From NCBI GenBank assembly GCA_028287605.1, contig JAQBPI010000078.1, forward strand, positions 1 through 9,073: 9,073 nucleotides of DNA, in the 5' to 3' direction. A program made the translations under genes and the position numbers. The stretch is from Chloroflexota bacterium. GTDB taxonomy: Bacteria; Chloroflexota; Dormibacteria; Aeolococcales; Aeolococcaceae. Shown piece by piece: positions 1 through 5,687 of this stretch. Numbering within the stretch: position 1 is the stretch's first letter; every line of letters starts with the position of its first letter. The notes below the pieces were generated by a model. It was not told where the DNA came from, did not search any database, and saw only the letters and a program-made list of their open reading frames with translations.

Positions 1-123
1 GTCCAGGGCGGGCGGGGCGTCCACCCCCGGCTCATCGCCCGCCACGACCCGCTCGAGCCATCCGGCGAGTCGCTCCGCCGCGGCCTCCAGCTCGCTCAGC
101 TCGTCCACGGCGGCAGCGTCCAT
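1..123 (-). CDS. N-terminus of unidentified small acidic protein (partial)
   Basis: The reading frame opens with ATG at 123 and runs off the left edge, so only 41 residues are visible. The peptide begins MDAAAVDELSELEAAAERLAG and is acidic, Ala/Glu/Leu-rich and probably helical, with a Pro/Asp-rich stretch near residues 31-41. No family motif is visible and I do not recognise it. Codon use is strongly GC3-biased from the ATG onward. Upstream in the same frame the codons lose that bias (ACA, GGA, AGG, TCA, CGT), so the frame opening further up, to a GTG at 288, is probably leader and not protein. The ribosome site is weak (GGGGTG a few bases before the ATG). The gene follows the F420-reductase-like gene on the same strand after a 342-base gap, so it is probably a separate transcript. 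Confidence 0.5.
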   Translation of the reverse strand, partial: MDAAAVDELSELEAAAERLAGWLERVVAGDEPGVDAPPALD

Positions 124-139
124 GGTCACACCCCGATGA

Positions 140-159
140 CGCCGATCACGAGATCGGCG
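140..159 (-). promoter_or_regulatory. Hairpin/inverted repeat just upstream of the left-edge gene
   Basis: A perfect inverted repeat (CGCCGATC, loop ACGA, GATCGGCG) with an 8-bp stem ends 16 bases before the ATG at 123. In that position it could be an operator, or an RNA hairpin that influences translation initiation. A role as terminator of the gene upstream is less likely because it lies more than 300 bases beyond that stop codon. Only the symmetry is observed; the function is inferred. Confidence 0.4.
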
Positions 160-294
160 ACCTCCCGTCCGAGAGCTGCTGCCGGCCGGCGATCGGGCGT
201 GCACCCACGGCGAGCCCCGACCTGTCGGCTTGCAGAGCGTTGACGCACGTCCGGTGTACCTTCCTGTGAAGTGCCGGCAGGGCACCACGCGCAG

Positions 295-300
295 AGTCTA
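295..300 (-). promoter_or_regulatory. Possible -10 element for the left-edge gene
   Basis: Minus-strand TAGACT matches the TANNNT pattern common in high-GC bacteria. No convincing -35 hexamer lies 17-18 bases upstream. Six bases downstream is a GTG in frame with the left-edge gene. The intervening codons look non-coding, so this may instead give a leader of about 165 bases that contains the 140-159 hairpin. Confidence 0.25.
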
Positions 301-465
301 GGGCACGGTGGGGACGGCGAGCACGGCAACCCCGGCGCCGGCCACAACCCGCTCATGCCCACCGCCCCTGTCCGCGTGGCCGACCTGGTGCGCCGCAGCC
401 TCGAGCCGATTGCCCATGGCGCAGACGAGCGAGCCCCCCTCCGACCCAATCCCAGGCGCATGCCG

Positions 466-1095
466 CTACGCGACGCCCAGGGCGAGCGCAAGCTCCGACG
501 CGCTCATCCCGGTGTTGTATGTGGGCGTGCCGGGCTCGACCCGCCGGCCCTCATCGAGGGCACCGACCATGACGGGAGCGAATCCCGCGTCGCGCACCAG
601 GGCCGCGGCGGTCGCGAGAGCCTCGGGGTCGTCCCCGGCCAGGGTGATCCCCAGACCGTCGCCGGGGCGGTGGGCCTGCTCCTCGAGGGTTCGGAAGTAG
701 ACGGTGTTGAAGGCCTTCACCACGTGTGCACCGGCCAGGTGGGACGCCACCCACGCCGAGCAGCCCCCGGGGTGCTCAGTGGCCTCCGTCGCCACCGCGC
801 CGTCACGGTCCGGATAGGGATTGGACGCGTCGAGCACGACCTTGCCCGCGACGAATGGCGCAATGGACGGGCCGAGGCCCGGAACGGCGGCGAGAGGCAC
901 GGCCAGCAGCACGACGTCTCCGAAGGCTGCGGCATCCTCGGCGCTGCCGGCGCTCGCGAGCGTCGGTTCCTCCTCGATAACGCCCTGCAACGTCTCCGGA
1001 TGCCGCGTACCGAACCGGACCTGATGGCCGGCGCGAAGCCAGAGCCGCCCCAACGTGCCCCCGATCATCCCCGCGCCGACGATTCCGATTTTCAC
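466..1095 (-). CDS. F420-dependent NADP oxidoreductase family (COG2085-like dinucleotide-binding protein)
   Basis: This 209-residue protein has one Rossmann domain. It opens MKIGIVGAGMIGG, with the GxGxxG dinucleotide loop at residues 7-12. GTRHPE (29-34) lies at the end of beta-strand 2, where Thr/Arg would contact the 2'-phosphate of NADP(H). Further family motifs are LDASNPY (88-94), VKAFNT (126-131) and EPGTPTYNT (187-195). Members move hydride between NADP(H) and coenzyme F420 or another partner; the partner here cannot be read from sequence. I chose the GTG at 1095 because it gives the family-typical MKIGIVG start. It also has AGGATGG five bases upstream and a TAGGAT -10-like element seven bases upstream. 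An ATG three codons earlier (1104) is the alternative. The length is normal for the family. It lies 125 bases downstream of the ABC exporter gene, beyond a hairpin, so it is probably its own transcription unit. Confidence 0.85.
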   Translation of the reverse strand: MKIGIVGAGMIGGTLGRLWLRAGHQVRFGTRHPETLQGVIEEEPTLASAGSAEDAAAFGDVVLLAVPLAAVPGLGPSIAPFVAGKVVLDASNPYPDRDGAVATEATEHPGGCSAWVASHLAGAHVVKAFNTVYFRTLEEQAHRPGDGLGITLAGDDPEALATAAALVRDAGFAPVMVGALDEGRRVEPGTPTYNTGMSASELALALGVA

Positions 1096-1102
1096 GGGCG
1101 CC

Positions 1103-1131
1103 ATCCTACCTGCCGCCCGCCCCGCCGTCGA
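1103..1131 (-). promoter_or_regulatory. Candidate promoter of the F420-reductase-like gene
   Basis: On the minus strand TCGACG (1126-1131) is followed by a 17-base spacer and TAGGAT (1103-1108). The -35 matches TTGACA at four of six positions and the -10 fits TANNNT. The GTG start at 1095 begins seven bases after the -10, so the transcript would be leaderless or nearly so. The same bases also read as a Shine-Dalgarno site (AGGATGG) for that GTG, so the two interpretations compete. Confidence 0.4.
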
Positions 1132-1170
1132 CCGTCGCACAGCCGCGCCGCACAGCCCTGGAGAAGCGCC

Positions 1171-1187
1171 GCCGCCCGAGTGGCGGC
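1171..1187 (-). terminator. GC hairpin downstream of the ABC exporter gene
   Basis: GCCGCC and GGCGGC form a 6-bp stem with a 5-base loop, 34 bases past the ABC exporter stop codon. No T-tract follows on either strand. It is flanked by an 8-bp palindrome, TTGATCAA (1188-1195). It may be a weak terminator between the three-gene operon and the F420-reductase-like gene. Confidence 0.3.
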
Positions 1188-1220
1188 TTGATCAAGGAGC
1201 GGCTCTGGAGGGCTCGCCGG

Positions 1221-3416
1221 TCAGCGCTGGCGCGGGCCGCGCAGCACCCTCGCCGGCGGGTCGTCGGCGCCGTTGCCGCTGAAGGCGTCGGCGACCTCGG
1301 CGGCGATCCGCCCCGGGGCGCGCCGGGCCCGCGCCGCGGCCTGGCCGTTGCCCGTGCCGTTCCCGTTCCCGTCACCGTTGCCCCTCCCCCTGGCGGGGCG
1401 GAAGGCGTCGTCGAGGGTGGCACGGAGGTCGCCCAGGATGGACTCGAGCTGGTGGTCGAGAGATGGCGGCGGCGGCACCGGGAGGCGCGGCGCGTCGATC
1501 ACGGCACGGGCCAGCGCGGGCGCCGCCACCACCACGCGGCCGCGGCCCTGGGCGAGGCGCTCGGCGCTGTACCGGCTCTGCTCCTCGAGCAGGCCGGCGA
1601 AGACGCCACCCGCCCGCTTGAGGGAGCTGTAGGTGCCGCGCTCGACGATGCGTCCCTGCTGTAGGACCACGATCTCGTCGACGTTCCCGAGGGTGCTGAG
1701 CCGGTGGGAGATCATCAGCACGGTGCGGCCCACCACCAGCCGGTCGATGGCGCGCATCACCTCGGCCTCGGCCTCGACGTCGAGGTTGGCGGTGGGCTCG
1801 TCGAGGATGAGGATGGGGGCGTCGCGGAGGATGGCGCGGGCGATGGCGAGCCGCTGCCGCTGGCCGCTGGAGAAGTTCTTGCCCTGCTCGCGAACCTGCG
1901 AGGCGTAGCCGTTGGGCAGGGCGGCGATCTGCTCGTGGATGTGGGCGAGGCGCGCGGCGGTGATGATCTCCTCGTCGGTGGCGTCCGCGCGGCCGAGGGC
2001 GATGTTCTCGCGGATGGTGCCCTCGAAGAGCACCGAGTCCTGGAGCACCAGGCTGACGTTGCGGCGCAGCGTCTCCAGCGGGTAGTTGCGCACGTCGACG
2101 CCGTCGACGGTGATGGCGCCGTCCCAGATCTCGTAGAAGCGCGGGATCAGCTTCACCAGGGTGGTCTTGCCGCTGCCGCTGAGGCCGACCAGCGCCACCC
2201 TGCGGCCGGGCGGCACCCGCAGGTCGATGCCGGTGAGCACCGGCTGGCCCTCGGAGTAGCCGAAGACCACCTTGCGGAAGACGATGTCGCCCCTGACCCG
2301 GTCGGGGCCGGTGTAGGCCACCGGCGCGTCCTTCACCTCGGGCGCCTGGGTGAGCACCTCCTCGATGCGCGCCGCGCCGGCGGCGGCGCCGGAGGCGAGG
2401 TTCATCAGCTTCGAGAGGTTGCGCATCGGCTGGTAGAGCTGCTTGGAGTAGGTGAGGAAGATGGTCAGCGAGCCGGTGGTCAGGGTGCCGTCGGCGATGA
2501 GGAACGGCCCGAGACCGAAGGTGTGGCCGTGCCCCGAGGCGATCCAGCCGCCGACGCTGATGATCGTCGCCGAGCTGATCGCGATCAGCACCGCCACGAT
2601 CGGGGTGAACTCCGCCTGCAGCCGTCCCGCCCGCCAGCTCGCCGCCCACAGCCGGGTGCTGTAGCGGCGGAAGTGGGCGGCCTCGCGGGCCTCGAGGGTG
2701 AACGCCTTCACCTCGGTGATGGCGCCGATGTCCTCGGTGGCCACCTCGGCGACCTGCCCGGCCGCCTTGGCCTTGACCTTGTTGGCCCGCTTGATCGCCA
2801 GCGTGTAGCGCAGCACGGTCAGGAACAGCGCCGGGACGATGACCATGCAGAGCACCGTGAACTGCCAGTTGAGCAGCACCATGACGATGAGGATGCCGAC
2901 CAGGGTCAGCACCCCGGCGAGCAGGTCGACGAGCCCGTCGGTGACCAGCTTCTCGACGTCGAGGATGTTGCCGGTGATGCGCTGCACCAGGTCGCCGGTG
3001 CGCTGCCGCCCGTGCCAGTCGAGCGAGAGGTGCTGGAGGTGCTCGAAGAGCTGGGTGCGCAGCCGCGCGGAGAGGCTCGAGCCCACCCGGGCGGCGATCA
3101 GCACCTGGACGTAGGAGAGCAGCGCGCTGATCAGCGAGAGCCCCAGCAGCATCAGCGTCGAGAAGGCGACCACCCCCATCTGGGTGTGGATCTCGGTGTC
3201 GCTGAGGCCGTTGCGGGTGCCGAGCGGGTCGAGCCGGGAGATCAGGCCGCCCACCACCGGGACCACCGGGTCGGCGTGGTGGACGATCTTGTCGAGGATG
3301 AACTTCAGCGGGAACGCGGTGAGGATGTCGGCACCGACCTGGACGAAGGTCATGGAGACGGCGACCGCGACCACCGCGCGGTAGCCACGGAGATTTCGAT
3401 AGAGGAAGCGCCACAT
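1221..3416 (-). CDS. ABC exporter half-transporter (fused TMD-NBD) with long C-terminal tail
   Basis: This 731-residue protein has a type IV exporter membrane domain (about 1-345, six hydrophobic segments near 12-34, 82-104, 160-183, 185-203, 271-293 and 299-322) followed by a nucleotide-binding domain (about 375-610). Nucleotide-binding motifs are A-loop Tyr387, Walker A GLSGSGKTT (411-419), Q-loop Gln459 and signature FSSGQ (515-519). Walker B ILILDE (535-540) contains catalytic Glu540, and the H-loop is His571. All catalytic residues are present, so it should be an active ATPase that works as a homodimer (MsbA/LmrA architecture). The substrate is unknown. The signature differs from LSGGQ but keeps Ser516, Gly518 and Gln519. 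Residues about 612-731 form an extra tail with Pro-rich and Gly-Asn repeat segments, unlike the usual ~580-600-residue exporter. I chose the ATG at 3416 (MWRFLYRN) because GGGAGGT lies upstream and the frame above it is Pro/His-rich and overlaps the ATP-grasp gene. It is the last gene of the operon, 46 bases after that gene. Confidence 0.92.
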   Translation of the reverse strand: MWRFLYRNLRGYRAVVAVAVSMTFVQVGADILTAFPLKFILDKIVHHADPVVPVVGGLISRLDPLGTRNGLSDTEIHTQMGVVAFSTLMLLGLSLISALLSYVQVLIAARVGSSLSARLRTQLFEHLQHLSLDWHGRQRTGDLVQRITGNILDVEKLVTDGLVDLLAGVLTLVGILIVMVLLNWQFTVLCMVIVPALFLTVLRYTLAIKRANKVKAKAAGQVAEVATEDIGAITEVKAFTLEAREAAHFRRYSTRLWAASWRAGRLQAEFTPIVAVLIAISSATIISVGGWIASGHGHTFGLGPFLIADGTLTTGSLTIFLTYSKQLYQPMRNLSKLMNLASGAAAGAARIEEVLTQAPEVKDAPVAYTGPDRVRGDIVFRKVVFGYSEGQPVLTGIDLRVPPGRRVALVGLSGSGKTTLVKLIPRFYEIWDGAITVDGVDVRNYPLETLRRNVSLVLQDSVLFEGTIRENIALGRADATDEEIITAARLAHIHEQIAALPNGYASQVREQGKNFSSGQRQRLAIARAILRDAPILILDEPTANLDVEAEAEVMRAIDRLVVGRTVLMISHRLSTLGNVDEIVVLQQGRIVERGTYSSLKRAGGVFAGLLEEQSRYSAERLAQGRGRVVVAAPALARAVIDAPRLPVPPPPSLDHQLESILGDLRATLDDAFRPARGRGNGDGNGNGTGNGQAAARARRAPGRIAAEVADAFSGNGADDPPARVLRGPRQR
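1345..1380 (-). repeat. Degenerate hexamer repeat encoding a Gly-Asn tract
   Basis: Six tandem 6-base units read on the plus strand as CCGTTG, CCCGTG, CCGTTC, CCGTTC, CCGTCA and CCGTTG. On the minus strand they encode the alternating Gly-Asn/Asp/Thr tract in the exporter tail (about residues 679-690). Unit length is a multiple of three, so slippage would change tract length without breaking the frame. Confidence 0.75.
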
Positions 3417-3462
3417 GGCTAGACCGACCTCCCGGTGGTCGTGAGGCGGAGTCGGAGACGGG

Positions 3463-4284
3463 TCATGCGGTGGCGCTCGCCTCCATGGACAGACCGCCGG
3501 CGAAGGCCGCAAGGGCGGCGGCGGCGCCGGGCACGCCGCCGTACCCCGGAAAGGCGTTGACGTCCACGATCACGGGACCGCGGGCGGTCACCAGCAGGTC
3601 GACGCCGTAGAGGCTGAGGTCGAACTCGCGGCCCACCCGCAGCGTCGCCGTCACCCAGGCGGCGGAGAGGCCGCCGGCGATGGGGACGGCCTCCCGGCTC
3701 GCGCCCGCGACCAGCGGGGTGGGCCGGCGGGCGGCGAAGGCGTGGCCGCCGACCACCCAGAGCTTCACGTCCCAGCCGTCGTTGTCCTCGTGCTGCTGGA
3801 GGATCACGGGCTCGCCGCCCCACCGCGGCATCAGCGCCTCCATCTCCTCGGCGCCGTGCACCTGGGTGACCAGGTCGCCGGGGCGGCGGACGCGGCTCTT
3901 GATGACGAGCGGGAAGTGCAGCGCGGCGAGCAGCCGGCGTGCCCGCCCGAGGGTGGGGACGCTCCAGGTGCGCGGGCACGGCAGCCCCGCGCCGGCCAGC
4001 CGCCCGGCCATCAGCACCCGGTCCTGGCAGGCGCCGGTCGCCGCGGAGCCGTTGACCACGACCCCACCGCAGCGCTCCAGCCGCCGGGCGAGGTCGAGCG
4101 CCGCCGGGCTGTGCGCCTCGAGCAGGTAGACGTCGGCGAGGGCCCTCGCCTCCTGCGCCGCCAGCGCGGCGGGATCGGCGCCCTCCACGGAGAGCACCGC
4201 GACCCGGTGGCGGACGTCCAGCTCCGCGAGCGCCGCCGAGAGCACCGGGTGCTCGGGCCGGTCGGAGACCAGGCTGATCCTCAC
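3463..4284 (-). CDS. ATP-grasp enzyme (RimK-like / inositol-phosphate-kinase-like fold)
   Basis: This 273-residue protein has a pre-ATP domain (about 1-85), then a central domain with PLVIKS (Lys129, predicted ATP-phosphate contact). VILQQHED (160-167) supplies hinge residues, and KLWVVGG (174-180) is followed by Arg186-Arg187. The metal-binding segment is YGVDLL (Asp229) and VDVNAFPGYGGVP (Asp241, Asn243). ATP-grasp enzymes activate a carboxylate, or in the ITPK branch phosphorylate an inositol phosphate. The [D]-[VI]-N-A-F-P-G-Y-x-G-V ending and the K-x-x-V-V-G segment resemble ITPK proteins, whereas RimK and glutathione synthetase usually carry E-V-N-x-x-P-G. The substrate is therefore open: amino acid or peptide ligase, or sugar-alcohol/inositol kinase. 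No signal peptide is seen, so it acts in the cytoplasm. The start is GTG at 4284 (MRISLVSD) with only a weak ribosome site (GGTGGTG). It lies 45 bases after the propeller gene and 46 bases before the exporter gene, consistent with one operon. Confidence 0.82.
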   Translation of the reverse strand: MRISLVSDRPEHPVLSAALAELDVRHRVAVLSVEGADPAALAAQEARALADVYLLEAHSPAALDLARRLERCGGVVVNGSAATGACQDRVLMAGRLAGAGLPCPRTWSVPTLGRARRLLAALHFPLVIKSRVRRPGDLVTQVHGAEEMEALMPRWGGEPVILQQHEDNDGWDVKLWVVGGHAFAARRPTPLVAGASREAVPIAGGLSAAWVTATLRVGREFDLSLYGVDLLVTARGPVIVDVNAFPGYGGVPGAAAALAAFAGGLSMEASATA

Positions 4285-4329
4285 GCCGTCACCACCGGGA
4301 CGGCCCGCGCCGCCCTGCCGAGGCGCATC

Positions 4330-5451
4330 TCAGGACGCCCTGCAGTGCTTGAGCTGCGCGTCGCAGAGCGCGGTCGGGTCGGGGAACACCCAGAGGCCGG
4401 CCTCCCGCAGCCGCCCGTCGTAGGTGTAGATCAGCCGGTGCACGCTGTCGTAGGCGACCACGTGGCTCTTGTGGCTGGTCGGGACCGAGGTGAGGTAGTT
4501 GATCGGCGTGCCGCTGAAGATCGCCATCTCGGCGGGCGCGTAGCTCGACGCCGCGAAGTAGAAGTGGTCGGTCGAGGGCTCGTACGCCACGAGGTCGCCG
4601 GCGCCGGCGAGGTCGAAGGTGCGGATCGGCTGGAAGCGCTTGAAGTCCCAGGCGATGGTCACCGGCTGGTCCTTGTCGGCGCAGCCGATGATCCCCTGGT
4701 TGGTGGAGGGGTTGATGGCGATGCCGTGGGGAATGCAGGGGACGTCGAAGCTGCGGCGCTGCACCACCCGGTCGGTGCGCGGGTCGATCTGGAAGAGCAG
4801 GTTGTCGTCGACGGCGCCGACGTAGATCATCCCGTCGGCGGAGTCGTATCGCGGCTGGGCGATCAGGCCGAGGCCGTCCACCCGGCCCACGATCCGGTTG
4901 GTGCGCACGTCGATGGCGGTGAGGAAACCGTCGTCGGGATTGGCGACGTACACCTTGTGGTCGCGGGTGTCGTAGGTGATGAGGTCGGAGGCGAGCCTGC
5001 CGCCGGTGGCGACGCTGGTCACCATGGTCTGGTAGGTGGACGAGGCGGGGTCGAGGTCGACCACGCCCACGGTGCCGTCGTCGTTGCCGGTGTAGAGGCG
5101 CTTCACGTCGGCGGCGAGCACCATCCCGTTGGGGAAGGTCGCGCCGGTGCGGATGGTCTTGACGTAGCGACCCGGCGGGGAGGAGATGTCGAAGACGTCG
5201 ATGCCCTGGCTGCTGGGATCCGTCTGGTCGGCGACGTAGAGGGTCTGGGTGGCGGGATCGACCGCCATCTCGTCCATCGAGGCGGTGCGGTCGTGGATCG
5301 GCGGGATCTCCACCCGGGTCAGCGCCTCACGGGTGATGGGCTGGAGCGCCGGCTCCTGGAAGCCGCAGCCGCCGGCGAGCACGGAGGCGAGCAGGGTGAG
5401 CAGAAGTGCTCTCGACCGACCACGGCCTGGCCTGCGCATCCAGCGTTCCAT
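4330..5451 (-). CDS. YncE-like seven-bladed beta-propeller, probable lipoprotein
   Basis: This 373-residue protein starts with an Arg-rich n-region and a hydrophobic core (about 15-26). LAGGC at 25-29 is a plausible though not ideal lipobox, with Cys29 as the lipidated residue. The rest is built of about seven repeats of the type D-x-x-T/D-x-x-(L/V/I)-Y-V-A/G followed by an acidic turn and V-x-x-I/V-D. Examples lie near 65-75, 115-134, 161-182, 203-224, 247-270, 291-312 and 335-356. This is the YVTN/YncE-type propeller, which commonly serves as a binding or scaffold module. No catalytic motif is recognised. Two Cys pairs (239/257 and 363/370) could form disulfides outside the membrane. I chose the ATG at 5451 (AGGAAGGGG just upstream); ATGs at 5472 and 5439 are alternatives and all give a signal peptide. 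It is the first gene of the operon, behind a good promoter. Its partnership with the exporter is inferred from position. Confidence 0.82.
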   Translation of the reverse strand: MERWMRRPGRGRSRALLLTLLASVLAGGCGFQEPALQPITREALTRVEIPPIHDRTASMDEMAVDPATQTLYVADQTDPSSQGIDVFDISSPPGRYVKTIRTGATFPNGMVLAADVKRLYTGNDDGTVGVVDLDPASSTYQTMVTSVATGGRLASDLITYDTRDHKVYVANPDDGFLTAIDVRTNRIVGRVDGLGLIAQPRYDSADGMIYVGAVDDNLLFQIDPRTDRVVQRRSFDVPCIPHGIAINPSTNQGIIGCADKDQPVTIAWDFKRFQPIRTFDLAGAGDLVAYEPSTDHFYFAASSYAPAEMAIFSGTPINYLTSVPTSHKSHVVAYDSVHRLIYTYDGRLREAGLWVFPDPTALCDAQLKHCRAS

Positions 5452-5505
5452 CCCCTTCCTGATCGGGTCCATCGGCCCCGGCCTCGCCCCCGGTGCCCCA
5501 GACAG

Positions 5506-5522
5506 CCTTAATGCCACCTTAA
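5506..5522 (-). promoter_or_regulatory. TTAAGG direct repeats at the propeller-operon promoter
   Basis: On the minus strand GTTAAGG and ATTAAGG are separated by four bases, so the units are 11 bp apart, one helical turn. The pair overlaps the -10 element and the predicted transcription start. Direct repeats with 11-bp phasing are the usual binding layout for OmpR/PhoB-family response regulators. The half-site itself does not match a box I can name. Confidence 0.35.
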
Positions 5523-5544
5523 CCCGAGTCGCCCGACGGTGCAA
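5516..5544 (-). promoter_or_regulatory. Sigma70-type promoter of the propeller/ATP-grasp/exporter operon
   Basis: On the minus strand TTGCAC (5539-5544), a 17-base spacer and TAAGGT (5516-5521) form a standard housekeeping-type promoter. The predicted start near 5509 leaves a leader of about 58 bases before the ATG at 5451. This is the best promoter match in the window, and its position argues against any start of the propeller gene above 5509. Confidence 0.6.
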
Positions 5545-5583
5545 CCGATACCACCCCACGACGGTCGAATCCTTCAATCGCCA

Positions 5584-5613
5584 CAGCCCGCGACGGGCTG
5601 CGCTCCCGGGAGC
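5584..5613 (-). terminator. Tandem GC hairpins downstream of the PucR-type regulator gene
   Basis: A 7-bp perfect stem with a 3-base loop (CAGCCCG/CGGGCTG, 5584-5600) sits beside the 12-bp palindrome GCTCCCGGGAGC (5602-5613). A further CCCGGG lies at 5622-5627 and could pair alternatively. There is no T-tract. The hairpins lie between the regulator stop codon and the promoter at 5516-5544, as expected of a terminator separating the two units. Confidence 0.45.
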
Positions 5614-5667
5614 CCGCGGCACCCGGGAATGCCTTTCTCAACGATCGAGGTATGCGGACCCTTGCAG

Positions 5668-5687
5668 TGACCGCCGGCCGGAGGTCA
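5668..5687 (-). terminator. Near-perfect 20-bp palindrome at the PucR-type stop codon
   Basis: On the minus strand TGACCTCCGG and CCGGCGGTCA are complementary at nine of ten positions. The palindrome begins with the regulator's TGA stop codon. It could form an RNA hairpin at the 3' end of the gene and add to the hairpins at 5584-5613. No T-tract follows. Confidence 0.35.

Larger units (their letters stand above)
124..465. other. Gene-free intergenic stretch
   Basis: This 342-base stretch lies between the stop of the F420-reductase-like gene and the start of the left-edge gene. Open frames cross it but show no coding-type third-position bias and no recognisable protein. It contains an 8-bp-stem hairpin at 140-159 and a smaller GTGCC/GGCAC hairpin at 271-285. 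A CCGGCGCCGG palindrome lies at 332-341, and a TAGACT -10-like hexamer (minus strand) at 295-300. No tRNA-like cloverleaf or known riboswitch core was recognised. Confidence 0.6.

Noticed and set aside
124..288. N-terminal extension of the left-edge gene to the GTG at 288
   Set aside because: The frame is open, but codons in this stretch lack the GC3 bias and the peptide is Arg/Ser/Gly-rich and unlike the acidic protein after ATG 123.
271..1191. Plus-strand open frame across the F420-reductase-like gene
   Set aside because: The opposite strand encodes an intact Rossmann protein with family motifs, and the plus frame has no recognisable features.
1372..3414. Second minus-strand frame inside the ABC exporter, rich in Arg, Pro, His and Ala
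   Set aside because: It is an out-of-frame reading of the exporter gene with no motif; the other frame carries the complete Walker A, signature and Walker B set.
1704..3422. Long plus-strand open frame opposite the ABC exporter
   Set aside because: It is antisense to a gene with all ABC motifs. Its protein is a low-complexity run of Asp/His/Val/Gly/Glu, the expected shadow of GC3-rich codons.
3417..3512. N-terminal extension of the ABC exporter to 3512
   Set aside because: The added residues are Pro/His/Arg-rich and overlap the end of the ATP-grasp gene; the ATG at 3416 has a GGGAGGT upstream and gives the usual exporter start.
4330..5451. Beta-propeller phytase as the identity of the propeller protein
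   Set aside because: It was considered because of the ITPK-like neighbour, but no acidic calcium/phosphate-binding phytase motif is visible. The repeats are of the YncE/YVTN type.
3742..5511. Long plus-strand open frame opposite the ATP-grasp and propeller genes
   Set aside because: It spans two clearly coding genes and their gap, has a biased Val/Gly/Asp/Glu/His composition and no recognisable domain.
5452..5622. N-terminal extension of the propeller protein to the ATG at 5622
   Set aside because: It would place the best promoter in the window inside the coding region and bury the lipoprotein signal peptide about 60 residues in.
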